Part shown: one piece after another, positions 35,317 through 43,288 of the stretch
Layout: the number at the start of each line of letters is the position of its first letter
Numbering within the stretch: position 1 is the first letter of the stretch
Assembly (NCBI GenBank): GCA_017622235.1
Contig: JAGARN010000005.1
Coordinates: forward strand, 248,001 to 312,000
DNA length: 64,000 nt
Direction: 5' to 3'
DNA from: Spirochaetaceae bacterium
Lineage (GTDB): Bacteria; Spirochaetota; Spirochaetia; Treponematales; Treponemataceae
Notes under the pieces: generated by a model
What the model was told of the DNA's origin: nothing
Seen by the model: the letters and a program-made list of their open reading frames with translations, nothing else
Database searches by the model: none
Program-made: the position numbers and the translations under genes

Positions 35317-35598
35317 CTAATTAGCCGCCGTATTGAAAGAAGTATTGTATAGCTTCATCATACGTGACTTTTTGCGTGAAGCAGAGTTTTTAGATATAAT
35401 ACCCTTACCTGCCACAGTGTCCAACTCTTTAACAAGAGCCTTAAGACGCTCAGCAGCAAGAGCCGCATCCTTTGCATGAACAGCTTCTATATATTTTCTT
35501 GTACTTGTATGTACAGAACTTTTAGCTGACTTATTACGCAGACGACGAACTTCACTCTGCTTGTGTCTTTTTTCCGCAGATGATTGTTTAACTGCCAA
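35317..35598 (-). CDS. rpsT: 30S ribosomal protein S20, TTG start
   Basis: The TTG at 35598 is preceded by GGGGG 6 bp upstream and gives a 93-residue protein beginning MAVKQSSAEKRHKQS, as S20 should; earlier in-frame codons are leader. It is a basic, three-helix protein ending near the usual GIISKNSASRKKSRM...N motif. First gene of the rpsT-HU-lnt run. Confidence 0.93.
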   Translation of the reverse strand: MAVKQSSAEKRHKQSEVRRLRNKSAKSSVHTSTRKYIEAVHAKDAALAAERLKALVKELDTVAGKGIISKNSASRKKSRMMKLYNTSFNTAAN

Positions 35599-35661
35599 AA
35601 GAAACCCCCAAACCAAAAAAACTCTAGTTACACCATAATCTGTAGCTATTACGATTTCGCT

Positions 35662-35690
35662 ATTTTATCAAAGTGTTTATAGTTAGTCAA
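35662..35690 (-). promoter_or_regulatory. Promoter of rpsT
   Basis: Minus-strand TTGACT (35685-35690), 17 bp, TAAAAT (35662-35667), leader about 57 nt. Confidence 0.7.
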
Positions 35691-35749
35691 GGGTATAAAA
35701 TATAAATAATTTTTAACACTTTTTTAACCATATGTTTAAAAAAAAAATA

Positions 35750-35778
35750 TTGTAAAAAACTTGTAGTTTTGTTATGTT
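35750..35778 (+). promoter_or_regulatory. Leaderless promoter of the Na/Pi symporter gene
   Basis: TTGTAA (35750-35755), 17 bp, TATGTT (35773-35778), 6 bp, ATG at 35785. An A-rich tract lies just upstream of the -35. Confidence 0.65.
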
Positions 35779-35784
35779 CCACCT

Positions 35785-37437
35785 ATGGAAATTATATCTT
35801 TTTTGTTCCAATTACTTGGAAGTTTAGGATTTCTGCTTTACGGCATGAAAATGATGAGTGATGGAATTCAGAAAAGTGCAGGTGAAAACTTGCACAAAGT
35901 TCTTGGATTTATGACCGGAAACAGAGTTCTTTCTGTACTAACTGGATTATTTATAACCATGATAATTCAGTCCTCTAGTGCAACAACGGTAATGGTTGTT
36001 TCCTTTGTTAATGCCGGTTTACTTACCCTAAAACAATCTATAGGTGTAATATTTGGTGCAAACATAGGAACAACAATCACTGCATGGATTGTTTCAATTT
36101 TTGGATTTAAGTTTAGTATTTCAGCCTTTGCTATTCCTATGTTTGGAGTAGGTTTTATTCTTACAGTTCTTAAAAAACTTAAAGGCAAATCCTTAGGAGA
36201 AGCCTTTATGGGATTCGGTTTACTGTTCTTAGGATTAGATAACCTTTCTTCAATAATGCCAACTCTTGATGCTCAAAACATGGGCTTCCTTTCTTCTATG
36301 ACAGGAAATGGCTGGCTTAGCATTTTAATTGGGCTTTTTGCAGGTATTGCAATTACAATAATAATTCATTCTTCTAGTGCAGCCACAGCTATAATTCTTA
36401 CCCTTTCTTATAACGGTTTAATTCCTTGGGAATTTGCTGCAGCAATGGTTCTTGGTAGCAATATTGGAACTACTGTAGATGCCGTATTAGCTTCCATAGG
36501 AACAAAAGTAAATGCACGAAGAGCTGCACTCGTCCATGTTATGTTTAACGTAATTGGTTCAATGCTTGCATTGATTTTCTTAAAACCACTTTTATCTCTA
36601 GTAGATATTTTAGTTCCAGGTCCTGTTGAACAATCAATAACCACGCATATTGCGATGCTGCATACAGTATTTAATGTAATTAATACATTGTTATTCCTGC
36701 CATTCGTTAATCAATTAGCAAACCTTACAGAAAAACTTGTTAGGCCTAAAAAAGACGAAACCCCTGATATATATCGCCTTGAAATGCCACAAACAAATCG
36801 TAGAGAGAACGCCAGTGCAGCGTTACTTCTTGCAGAAAAAGAAATTAGCAACATGACTGCTGTCGTTACAAGTATGTTCCAACGCATAAGACAATGCTTC
36901 CAAGAGGGAAAATTTATTGCTACAAATAAAGAAGCACTTGCCTCAGAGGAAACTTACGCCGACCAAATGCAAGAAGAACTTTCAAAATACCTTGTAATAT
37001 GTACGGAATTACCTGTAACAGAAGATCAGCGTAATAATATTTCGCAAATGTTGCATATTGTAGATGAACTAGAATCAATGACAGATGATTGCTACAGCGT
37101 AGGAATACTATTAAACCGCAGCATTGAAAAGAAGATGCATTTCGCAAAAGAGGATTTAGAACGATTAGAACCCTATGTTACACTTGTAGAAAAGTTCGTT
37201 CAGTTTATTCGAGATAACATAAATCATCACCTTGACGAAACAAAACTAAAAGAGGCTCAAGTTATAGAAGATCAAATTGACCTCTTTAGAAAAAATCTCA
37301 AGAAAGTAGCAAGAAAACGCCTAGAAAGCGGTGCAGATGTAAAATCAGAACTTCTGTATATAGACCTAGTACGACACCTTGAAAAAATCGGAGACAGAGC
37401 ATTTAATATTTCGGAGGCCTTATTTGAAACAAAATAA
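35785..37437 (+). CDS. Na+/phosphate symporter with C-terminal PhoU-like domain
   Basis: The 550 residues contain the two inverted symporter repeats, each with its Ser-rich motif (IIQSSSATTVMVV ~55-67 and IHSSSAATAIIL ~195) followed by GANIGTT / GSNIGTT. About nine helices run to residue ~315. A helical PhoU-like domain fills the rest. It should import phosphate, or act as a regulator of it. No Shine-Dalgarno precedes the ATG. The 3' end converges on the HTH-EIIA gene with a 1-bp gap. Confidence 0.92.
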   Translation: MEIISFLFQLLGSLGFLLYGMKMMSDGIQKSAGENLHKVLGFMTGNRVLSVLTGLFITMIIQSSSATTVMVVSFVNAGLLTLKQSIGVIFGANIGTTITAWIVSIFGFKFSISAFAIPMFGVGFILTVLKKLKGKSLGEAFMGFGLLFLGLDNLSSIMPTLDAQNMGFLSSMTGNGWLSILIGLFAGIAITIIIHSSSAATAIILTLSYNGLIPWEFAAAMVLGSNIGTTVDAVLASIGTKVNARRAALVHVMFNVIGSMLALIFLKPLLSLVDILVPGPVEQSITTHIAMLHTVFNVINTLLFLPFVNQLANLTEKLVRPKKDETPDIYRLEMPQTNRRENASAALLLAEKEISNMTAVVTSMFQRIRQCFQEGKFIATNKEALASEETYADQMQEELSKYLVICTELPVTEDQRNNISQMLHIVDELESMTDDCYSVGILLNRSIEKKMHFAKEDLERLEPYVTLVEKFVQFIRDNINHHLDETKLKEAQVIEDQIDLFRKNLKKVARKRLESGADVKSELLYIDLVRHLEKIGDRAFNISEALFETK

Positions 37438-37438
37438 A

Positions 37439-38089
37439 CTATTCTTTTATCAACAGTTCGTAGGCTTCCATAGGTGTTTCTACAGAAATAAGTGCATCTC
37501 TTAGTTCTTGATTCTTAAGTTTTGAACTAAAGTACGAAAGAGTCTGCAAATAATATGAGTGTTGGTTATAAGCCGCAGCAATCATAAATAAAAGTCGCAC
37601 AGGCACATCATCAATAGCTTGGAAGTCTATTATGTCTGTGCGGCTTATTCCCACAGAAATGACCAAATCTGTAACAGAAGCAAGACGCACATGAGGTATG
37701 GCTATACCACGACCAATCGCTGTAGACATAAGTTCTTCTCTTTTGAGAATCTCTACCGAAAGTTCTTGTGCATATTTAACTTGTGGTGCAGTACTTAAGT
37801 TTTCTGCCAAAGCTAACAAAGCATCTCGTTTTGTAGAATGATTCAAAAAAATAATACGGTCAGGTGAAAGAATATTCTTTATCTGAACTTGTGAAGTTTG
37901 AATAACAGGGCGAGTATTAGAAGAAAGTCTATCATTAACCCATTTTTCTATTTCTGCTTTTTTAAAACGCCAAACTGTTCCAATTTTACCAGAAGGAATT
38001 TCACCTTTTTGAGCCCAATCATACACAGTTCGTTCAGACACACGAAGATATTTTGCAACTTCTTCTATCGTTAGTATATCATCAACCAC
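37439..38089 (-). CDS. HTH (excisionase-type) + PTS EIIA(Ntr) fusion regulator
   Basis: The first ~60 residues are an excisionase/MerR-like DNA-binding domain (LTIEEVAKYLRVSERTVYDWAQKGEIPSGKIG...WRF). Residues ~70-216 are a PTS EIIA domain of the PtsN class with the phosphorylatable His in GIAIPHVR (~131). This joins a phosphorelay input to a DNA-binding output in one chain. GTG start with AGGGG 6 bp upstream. An inverted repeat overlaps its predicted transcription start. Confidence 0.88.
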   Translation of the reverse strand: MVDDILTIEEVAKYLRVSERTVYDWAQKGEIPSGKIGTVWRFKKAEIEKWVNDRLSSNTRPVIQTSQVQIKNILSPDRIIFLNHSTKRDALLALAENLSTAPQVKYAQELSVEILKREELMSTAIGRGIAIPHVRLASVTDLVISVGISRTDIIDFQAIDDVPVRLLFMIAAAYNQHSYYLQTLSYFSSKLKNQELRDALISVETPMEAYELLIKE

Positions 38090-38101
38090 AGTTTACCCCT
38101 C

Positions 38102-38159
38102 ACTTGTAAATCATGTCAAAATTTACAAGTATTTTGCATTGTTTACGCTTTTATGTCAA
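38102..38159 (-). promoter_or_regulatory. Promoter and inverted repeat of the HTH-EIIA gene
   Basis: Minus-strand TTGACA (38154-38159), 17 bp, CAAAAT (38131-38136). Directly after the -10 lies a perfect 10-bp inverted repeat ACTTGTAAAT (38121-38130) / ATTTACAAGT (38102-38111) with 9 bp between, covering the predicted +1: a classic position for a repressor. Confidence 0.6.
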
Positions 38160-38203
38160 GTATTGCAAAGAAAAAACTAAAAACCTATTACTATGCAAAA
38201 TAT

Positions 38204-38857
38204 CTATTCCATAAGGGATAATAAATCATTTTCTAAAAAACTAAAATAACCTTCTTGTGAAACAATTATATGATCCAAAAGTCTAATTCCAAGACACTTA
38301 GATGCTTCAACAAGTCTAGATGTTGTTTCTAAATCATCTTCAGAAGGATTGCAATTACCAGAAGGATGATTGTGGCAAACCACAATAGAAGCAGCCATAT
38401 CTTTGAATGCGTTTGCGAATACTTCTCTAGGATGAATCATTAGTCGATTAACAGTACCAAGTGCCACCGGATGCATTTTTATTATTTCATTTGCTCCGTT
38501 TAACGTAATACATACAAAATGTTCTTGGCTTTGTATGGAATAATGTTGAACAAAGGGAACAGCATCGGCAGGTTTTAATATTTTTTTACCCCGATGAATA
38601 TTTTGTCGTCGACCAAATTCTATTGCCGCACCTATGGTTACCGCCTTAGTTATCCCTATCCCATCAATTTTTATTAATTCATCAATAAGTTCTTCTGGAC
38701 GGCAACCATTTATTGTATCCATGACTCGTTTAGCAAGAATTGTTACAGGAACACCCTTTATACCGCTACCTAAAAGTAGCATGATAAGTTCAGTATTTGT
38801 AGGAAAGGACAATCCATTTATTAGAACTTTTTCCCTTATATCTGGTTTATTTTTCAC
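38204..38857 (-). CDS. radC: RadC-family JAMM protein
   Basis: A 217-residue protein with an N-terminal helix-hairpin-helix region (~30-85) and the JAMM/MPN metal motif HNHPSGNCNPSEDD. The family is called DNA-repair RadC by tradition, but its activity is not settled. It starts with GTG (MKNKPDIREKVL). No Shine-Dalgarno is visible; a TAAAAT box lies exactly 6 bp upstream, but its -35 (TTGAAC) would need a 19-bp spacer. Confidence 0.92.
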   Translation of the reverse strand: MKNKPDIREKVLINGLSFPTNTELIMLLLGSGIKGVPVTILAKRVMDTINGCRPEELIDELIKIDGIGITKAVTIGAAIEFGRRQNIHRGKKILKPADAVPFVQHYSIQSQEHFVCITLNGANEIIKMHPVALGTVNRLMIHPREVFANAFKDMAASIVVCHNHPSGNCNPSEDDLETTSRLVEASKCLGIRLLDHIIVSQEGYFSFLENDLLSLME

Positions 38858-38896
38858 ATAATAATTTTAGTTTTTAACAAATTAAAATGTTCAATC

Positions 38897-38925
38897 TTGA
38901 AAAAAAAACTAATAAAAAGTATTCT
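38897..38925 (+). promoter_or_regulatory. Leaderless promoter of the glucosaminidase lipoprotein
   Basis: TTGAAA (38897-38902), 17 bp, TATTCT (38920-38925), 6 bp, ATG at 38932. This ATG is the one that gives a proper lipoprotein signal. Confidence 0.65.
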
Positions 38926-38931
38926 GTTTTT

Positions 38932-39528
38932 ATGAAAAGATGCTGTTTTTTTATTACACTTTGTATAAGTATAAGCTTAGTTTTATTTTCTTGTGTTAGC
39001 AGTATAGGCACTATTCCTCCACAGGAAACATTGTCTATAAACAGAAAAATTGCTGCAAAAGGAATAAAAACCCCTGAGCAACTTGCAACTTTTTTTATTT
39101 CCATGAATCCAAAAGCCGATTATGACCAAGTGAACCGTCTGGCTAACTACTATGTACAAGAAGCTGAATACGAAGGAATAAATTCAGATGTTGCATTTGT
39201 CCAAATGTGCTTAGAGACAGGTTTTTTGCGTTTCGGAGGTCTTGTAACTGCCGATATGCACAACTACTGTGGGCTTGGGGCAATAGATGAGCAAAACCCC
39301 GGAGAAAGATTTGCGACAGAACAACTCGGTGTAAAAGCCCATATTCAGCACCTGCATGCTTACGGAACTACAACTACTCTTAGAGGTGAACTTATTGACC
39401 GCAGATACAAATACGTCAACCCAAGAGGCAAAGCACCTGATATTCAAGGACTTGCAGGCACTTGGGCGGCAGATCCAAATTACGGCAACAAACTGGAGAA
39501 CCTATTACAAAAACTAGAAGAGTTCTAA
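38932..39528 (+). CDS. Glucosaminidase-domain lipoprotein
   Basis: I start at the ATG 38932 rather than an in-frame ATG at 38887, since the shorter form begins with a good signal (MKRCCFFITL... lipobox LFSC, Cys21) and fits the promoter. The 198 residues carry a glucosaminidase domain of the kind that cuts peptidoglycan glycan strands: a catalytic-type Glu in CLETGFLRFGG, NYCGLG and HLHAY. Envelope location. Confidence 0.85.
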   Translation: MKRCCFFITLCISISLVLFSCVSSIGTIPPQETLSINRKIAAKGIKTPEQLATFFISMNPKADYDQVNRLANYYVQEAEYEGINSDVAFVQMCLETGFLRFGGLVTADMHNYCGLGAIDEQNPGERFATEQLGVKAHIQHLHAYGTTTTLRGELIDRRYKYVNPRGKAPDIQGLAGTWAADPNYGNKLENLLQKLEEF

Positions 39529-39529
39529 C

Positions 39530-40225
39530 TTAACTGATTTTTGTTCCCAAAAAGGGTTTACCTTCAAGAATAGCTCGTGTATTTTCTATATCTCTACCAC
39601 CAGCACATATAACCGTAAGACCTGCTTGTTGAGCTCTACGACTTGCAACTGGATCAAATGGAGTATTTTTTCCTGGAGTCCATTCATCCCCTACCATCTT
39701 ACGAAACTCTTCCCAAGATATTTTTTCTAAGGGCTTTGCATCTGGATTTTTCTTAGGGTCATCTGTATAAACTTGCTCTATATTTGAAAGATTAACCACA
39801 GTAGAAGCAGCAAATCGTTCTGCCAACAAAACAGCATCATTGTCTGTAGAAAAGCCAGGCTTCCAACCAGCGGCAACCATTATTCTACCTGCAAATTCCG
39901 TAACTAAAGTTGGGTCATACACAACTTCTTGTTGACAAATATCCGAAAAAACAGCCTTTAAAAGCTGAGCATTTAGCCTAGTCGCCGTTATTCCAATCCA
40001 GTCAGCTTCTTCGTCCCAATATTGATTATCTGTTTGCTCACAAATAGTTTTATAAGCCTGCTGATACGTTCTAGCAGGACCACCTCCTCCAACCACAAGA
40101 ATCAACTTTCTGCTTGAATCTCCTGAAAGCCAATCCCGAATCATTTTTGCAAAACCAACAAGAAATTTTGTATCTGGCAAAGCAGGAGCAACGATTGAAC
40201 CTCCCACCGATAAAACAGTAACCAT
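39530..40225 (-). CDS. pyrH: Archaeal/spirochaete-type UMP kinase
   Basis: Phosphorylates UMP to UDP. The 231 residues have the amino-acid-kinase fold: SVGGSIVAP at the start, VVGGGGPARTYQQA, and STDNDAVLLAERFAA with LSNIEQVYTDDPKKNP for ATP binding. It matches the archaeal/spirochaete subtype rather than the hexameric bacterial PyrH. AGGAGGG precedes the ATG. It converges on the glucosaminidase gene with a 1-bp gap. Confidence 0.88.
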   Translation of the reverse strand: MVTVLSVGGSIVAPALPDTKFLVGFAKMIRDWLSGDSSRKLILVVGGGGPARTYQQAYKTICEQTDNQYWDEEADWIGITATRLNAQLLKAVFSDICQQEVVYDPTLVTEFAGRIMVAAGWKPGFSTDNDAVLLAERFAASTVVNLSNIEQVYTDDPKKNPDAKPLEKISWEEFRKMVGDEWTPGKNTPFDPVASRRAQQAGLTVICAGGRDIENTRAILEGKPFLGTKIS

Positions 40226-40327
40226 AATCCCTCCTATTCATTACTTTACGAAAAATCATTGTAACATGAAAATAAAAAATCTTCTACACAAAGGTTTTAT
40301 AAAAACGGAAACACTTGCAAAATATTT

Positions 40328-42031
40328 CTAGTATATACCTAATACTATTGGCTCACTCCAAAAAGAACTATAACTTGTCGTTCCTGTGGTAGATTCTTCC
40401 CAAATAGACTGAAGAGCAAAAGTTTTCGGACGATACACAGTTTTATTATTTATAATCGCTGGTTTTATTTCGTTCCAACCTCTTGAAAAAGCAATATGTT
40501 GTGAATCAATATTTCCGAAATAGTATTCTCTACGGCTTTCTGGTTCATGAAAAAGATCTTGCAACAATCCGGCGCCCAAACCTAAATCCACAGGCACCCA
40601 ACCAAATTCTTCTAGGTAAAATTCGCTCCACCAGTGATTATTACTATCCCTTATACCATTAACTAATACGCCACTAACCGGAACCGCCGGAATACCTGCT
40701 GAGCGACACAGTGCAGTAAATATTATCGCAAAATCATAGGAATCTCCTATTCCTGAAGAAATAAGGGCTAAAGGATCCTCTTGGTCGGAAACAGGAACTT
40801 GAATAAGTTTGTAGTTATCCAAAAGGAAATTATATATTAGTCTAGCCTGCAAATATGGATTTGTTTGATTCCCAATTATTTGTTTGCAAAGATTTTTTAT
40901 TTCCTGATTATCAGAAGGAACACATTGATCTGAACTAGTGTATACCGTATATAGAAGTCTGTTTTTTTCAGAAAGTTTTTTAACTTTTTCAACGGTTACA
41001 TCGGTAGAAACGGAATAAACGGGTATGACAAAATTCTGTACAAACACCGATTTTTCTTTTGTCTCATCCTTGTCTGAAGGTTGAACTTGTACATGATGAA
41101 TAACAGTTTTGGTATAATCTTCAAAAACGGGCAAAGGCTCACAATCTGTCATCTGTACATAAGGTTGGCTAGAAGAAGTTTGAGGTCTAGGAACTCTTAA
41201 TGTTATAAGAGAATCCGAATCTGCCTGTACATCAGACACATCTGCTGTCAACTGAACTAAATACGTACGCTTTCCTGAAAATTGCTTTGTTCCCACAGAA
41301 TTAGAAACAGAAATACGCTGTCTATTACTTTCGCCTTTGTCCGTTTTTACAAAAACATAACCAGAAATAACACCATCAGGGATTCGAACACGGATTTCAG
41401 TATTACTCCAATACTCATAGTCATAATCATTATCAAAGGCAGCTACAAAACTTTGTTCTGGTGCATCATAATCGTGAGATATTGCTTTACCCTCCATCCA
41501 TTGGGGGGTAAAAAATACAGAAGAGTCATTACGAACAGCACCAAAATTGTCACCTGTTATGGTTAACACTTGACCAATACTCATTTTTTGTGGCGAAAGT
41601 GAAAAAATCATTGGTAATGCAGTATATTTTTCTTGTAAAACCGCAACAGGTATGCTTTCTTTGTTTGCAAAGATAAGAGGTTGTGATTGTCCATTTTTGG
41701 TTACTACGTACACAAGACCATCTTTAACATCTGAAGGCAAAAGAATCTTTATTTGTGTTTCAGTCCAAGATAGGTATGAAGATAAAGTAATTGCAGTTCC
41801 ACCAATTTCCACATAGCTTGTATCTTTTGAAGAACCAAAATCGCTTCCTTCCAATACCATAACATCTCCAGGAACTCCAATTTGTGGCGTAATAGACTTA
41901 AGAATGGGAATCTTTCCAGCTTTTTTTGATGAAACAGCAATAATTACAAAAACCAATGCAAAGAGCAACAATAAACACAATGCTCTTACCATAGGATGTT
42001 TCCGAAAGTAATAGACGAATTTTCCGCTCAC
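40328..42031 (-). CDS. TIG-domain transglutaminase-like membrane-anchored protein
   Basis: The 567 residues start with an N-terminal transmembrane anchor (~15-33). Two IPT/TIG domains follow (about 40-130 and 140-240; ITPQIGVPGDVMVLEGSDFG and LSPQKMSIGQVLTITGDNFG). Near the C terminus is a transglutaminase-like domain with Cys (ALCRSAGIPA), His (NNHWWSEFY) and Asp (WVPVDLGLG). GTG start overlapping the anti-sigma stop. Envelope remodelling or peptidase activity is inferred. Confidence 0.85.
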   Translation of the reverse strand: MSGKFVYYFRKHPMVRALCLLLLFALVFVIIAVSSKKAGKIPILKSITPQIGVPGDVMVLEGSDFGSSKDTSYVEIGGTAITLSSYLSWTETQIKILLPSDVKDGLVYVVTKNGQSQPLIFANKESIPVAVLQEKYTALPMIFSLSPQKMSIGQVLTITGDNFGAVRNDSSVFFTPQWMEGKAISHDYDAPEQSFVAAFDNDYDYEYWSNTEIRVRIPDGVISGYVFVKTDKGESNRQRISVSNSVGTKQFSGKRTYLVQLTADVSDVQADSDSLITLRVPRPQTSSSQPYVQMTDCEPLPVFEDYTKTVIHHVQVQPSDKDETKEKSVFVQNFVIPVYSVSTDVTVEKVKKLSEKNRLLYTVYTSSDQCVPSDNQEIKNLCKQIIGNQTNPYLQARLIYNFLLDNYKLIQVPVSDQEDPLALISSGIGDSYDFAIIFTALCRSAGIPAVPVSGVLVNGIRDSNNHWWSEFYLEEFGWVPVDLGLGAGLLQDLFHEPESRREYYFGNIDSQHIAFSRGWNEIKPAIINNKTVYRPKTFALQSIWEESTTGTTSYSSFWSEPIVLGIY

Positions 42032-42711
42032 TGCTCAAAGCCTGTTACAGTTACATCACCAGTAATATTTATAGGCAAAGAAAATTCTGTAGTTACTGGC
42101 AACTGCCCTATATTTGTAAGTGTTATCTTAACAGATATAAAATCTTGCTCTTTGAAATTTGGTCTGAACATATCCACGGTAATCATGGCATCAGTCTGTC
42201 CGCTATTAGTTGCATATCCAACATCCTGATACACACCAGAGCCGTGATTTCGAGCCTGTGAACCTTGATTTATTGCTGGCATGGATACAGAAGACACATT
42301 ATTACTAAGCACACCAGAGGAAAAATGAAAAGGATGTGAAGGCTGCATAATAGGAGTGGAAACATTTTGCTTTGATAGCTGAAAGGGCAAAAACATCAAA
42401 AAAGCTAAAACCGCAGCAGCAGGCAAAACCCAAGTAAATTTATATTTTGAAGATGAACGACTTGCATAAACTGTAGAAGAATAATGCATTTTATTTTTAA
42501 GTCGCTCAAAACTTTGCTCCAAAGCAATATTATCTAACTGGATAGAGGTAGAATCTTGATGTAAAACAGAAGAGATTTGCTTTAGCTTAAGATATCTTTC
42601 TTTACAAACAGAACAAGAATCAATATGAGCCTTGTATTCATCAACATAGGCTTGTGGTAATTCATTATCAATGTACACCGAAATAATATCATTTTCAGGG
42701 CAAGTACACAT
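42028..42711 (-). CDS. Zinc-finger anti-sigma factor
   Basis: The N terminus carries the Hx3CxxC zinc motif of ZAS-type anti-sigma factors (His29, Cys33, Cys36). One transmembrane helix (~93-113) follows, then an extracytoplasmic ~115-residue beta domain. 227 residues. AGGAGAAG precedes the ATG, and the gene overlaps the sigma gene upstream. RseP encoded at 15.9 kb could act on it (inference). Confidence 0.88.
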   Translation of the reverse strand: MCTCPENDIISVYIDNELPQAYVDEYKAHIDSCSVCKERYLKLKQISSVLHQDSTSIQLDNIALEQSFERLKNKMHYSSTVYASRSSSKYKFTWVLPAAAVLAFLMFLPFQLSKQNVSTPIMQPSHPFHFSSGVLSNNVSSVSMPAINQGSQARNHGSGVYQDVGYATNSGQTDAMITVDMFRPNFKEQDFISVKITLTNIGQLPVTTEFSLPINITGDVTVTGFEQ

Positions 42712-43252
42712 CTTCTTCTCCTATTAATTTTGCTAACTGTTCTCTAGCTCGGAAAACCCGAACCTTTACATTTCCTTCTGTTATTCCCAAAACTCTTCCT
42801 ATTTCCTTATAATTAAGTTCGGCATATTCACGCAAAATAAGAACAATACGTAACTTATCAGGCAATTTATTCAAAGCATCCTTTGCTTTTTTAACAGTTT
42901 CTGCCTTTAAAAGTTCCGTTTCTCCAGATTCCTGCTTACGGCGATCTTCATACAAGGCTTTTTCGTATGCTTTTCGTTCCCGTCCCTTTCTTTTAGCGTA
43001 GTTAAGTGATGCGTTTTTTACTACCCTAATAAGCCAATATTTTGCGTCATTCATGGAAGGGAACACCATAGCCTTTTCGTTCATTTTTATGAGCGAATCA
43101 TGCACAATATCCTCTGCTGTTTCTTCGTCACCTACAATTCTGTATGCAACCTTAAACAACAACTGCATTGTAGCGTTATATATCTGTTTGAAGTCCTTAG
43201 TATCCGCTGCATTTAGCAAGCCAGACGTAGTACCTTCCGAAAAGTCAAACAA
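42695..43252 (-). CDS. ECF-family RNA polymerase sigma factor, TTG start
   Basis: The 185 residues hold region 2 (EDIVHDSLIKMNEKAMVFP, AKYWLIRVVKNASLNYAK) and region 4 (LREYAELNYKEIGRVLGI-TEGNVKVRVFRAREQL). The TTG start at 43252 follows GGGGGA. It is first in a three-gene unit with its zinc anti-sigma factor and the TIG/transglutaminase protein, the usual arrangement of an envelope-stress sigma. Confidence 0.92.
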   Translation of the reverse strand: MFDFSEGTTSGLLNAADTKDFKQIYNATMQLLFKVAYRIVGDEETAEDIVHDSLIKMNEKAMVFPSMNDAKYWLIRVVKNASLNYAKRKGRERKAYEKALYEDRRKQESGETELLKAETVKKAKDALNKLPDKLRIVLILREYAELNYKEIGRVLGITEGNVKVRVFRAREQLAKLIGEEDVYLP

Positions 43253-43288
43253 ATGAATCCCCCAATCGTTACAAGCAAATTAAAAAAA

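Noticed and set aside
38858..38894. radC as a ninth strict leaderless gene.
   Set aside because: TAAAAT is at the right distance, but the start is GTG and the only -35 candidate (TTGAAC) needs a 19-bp spacer.
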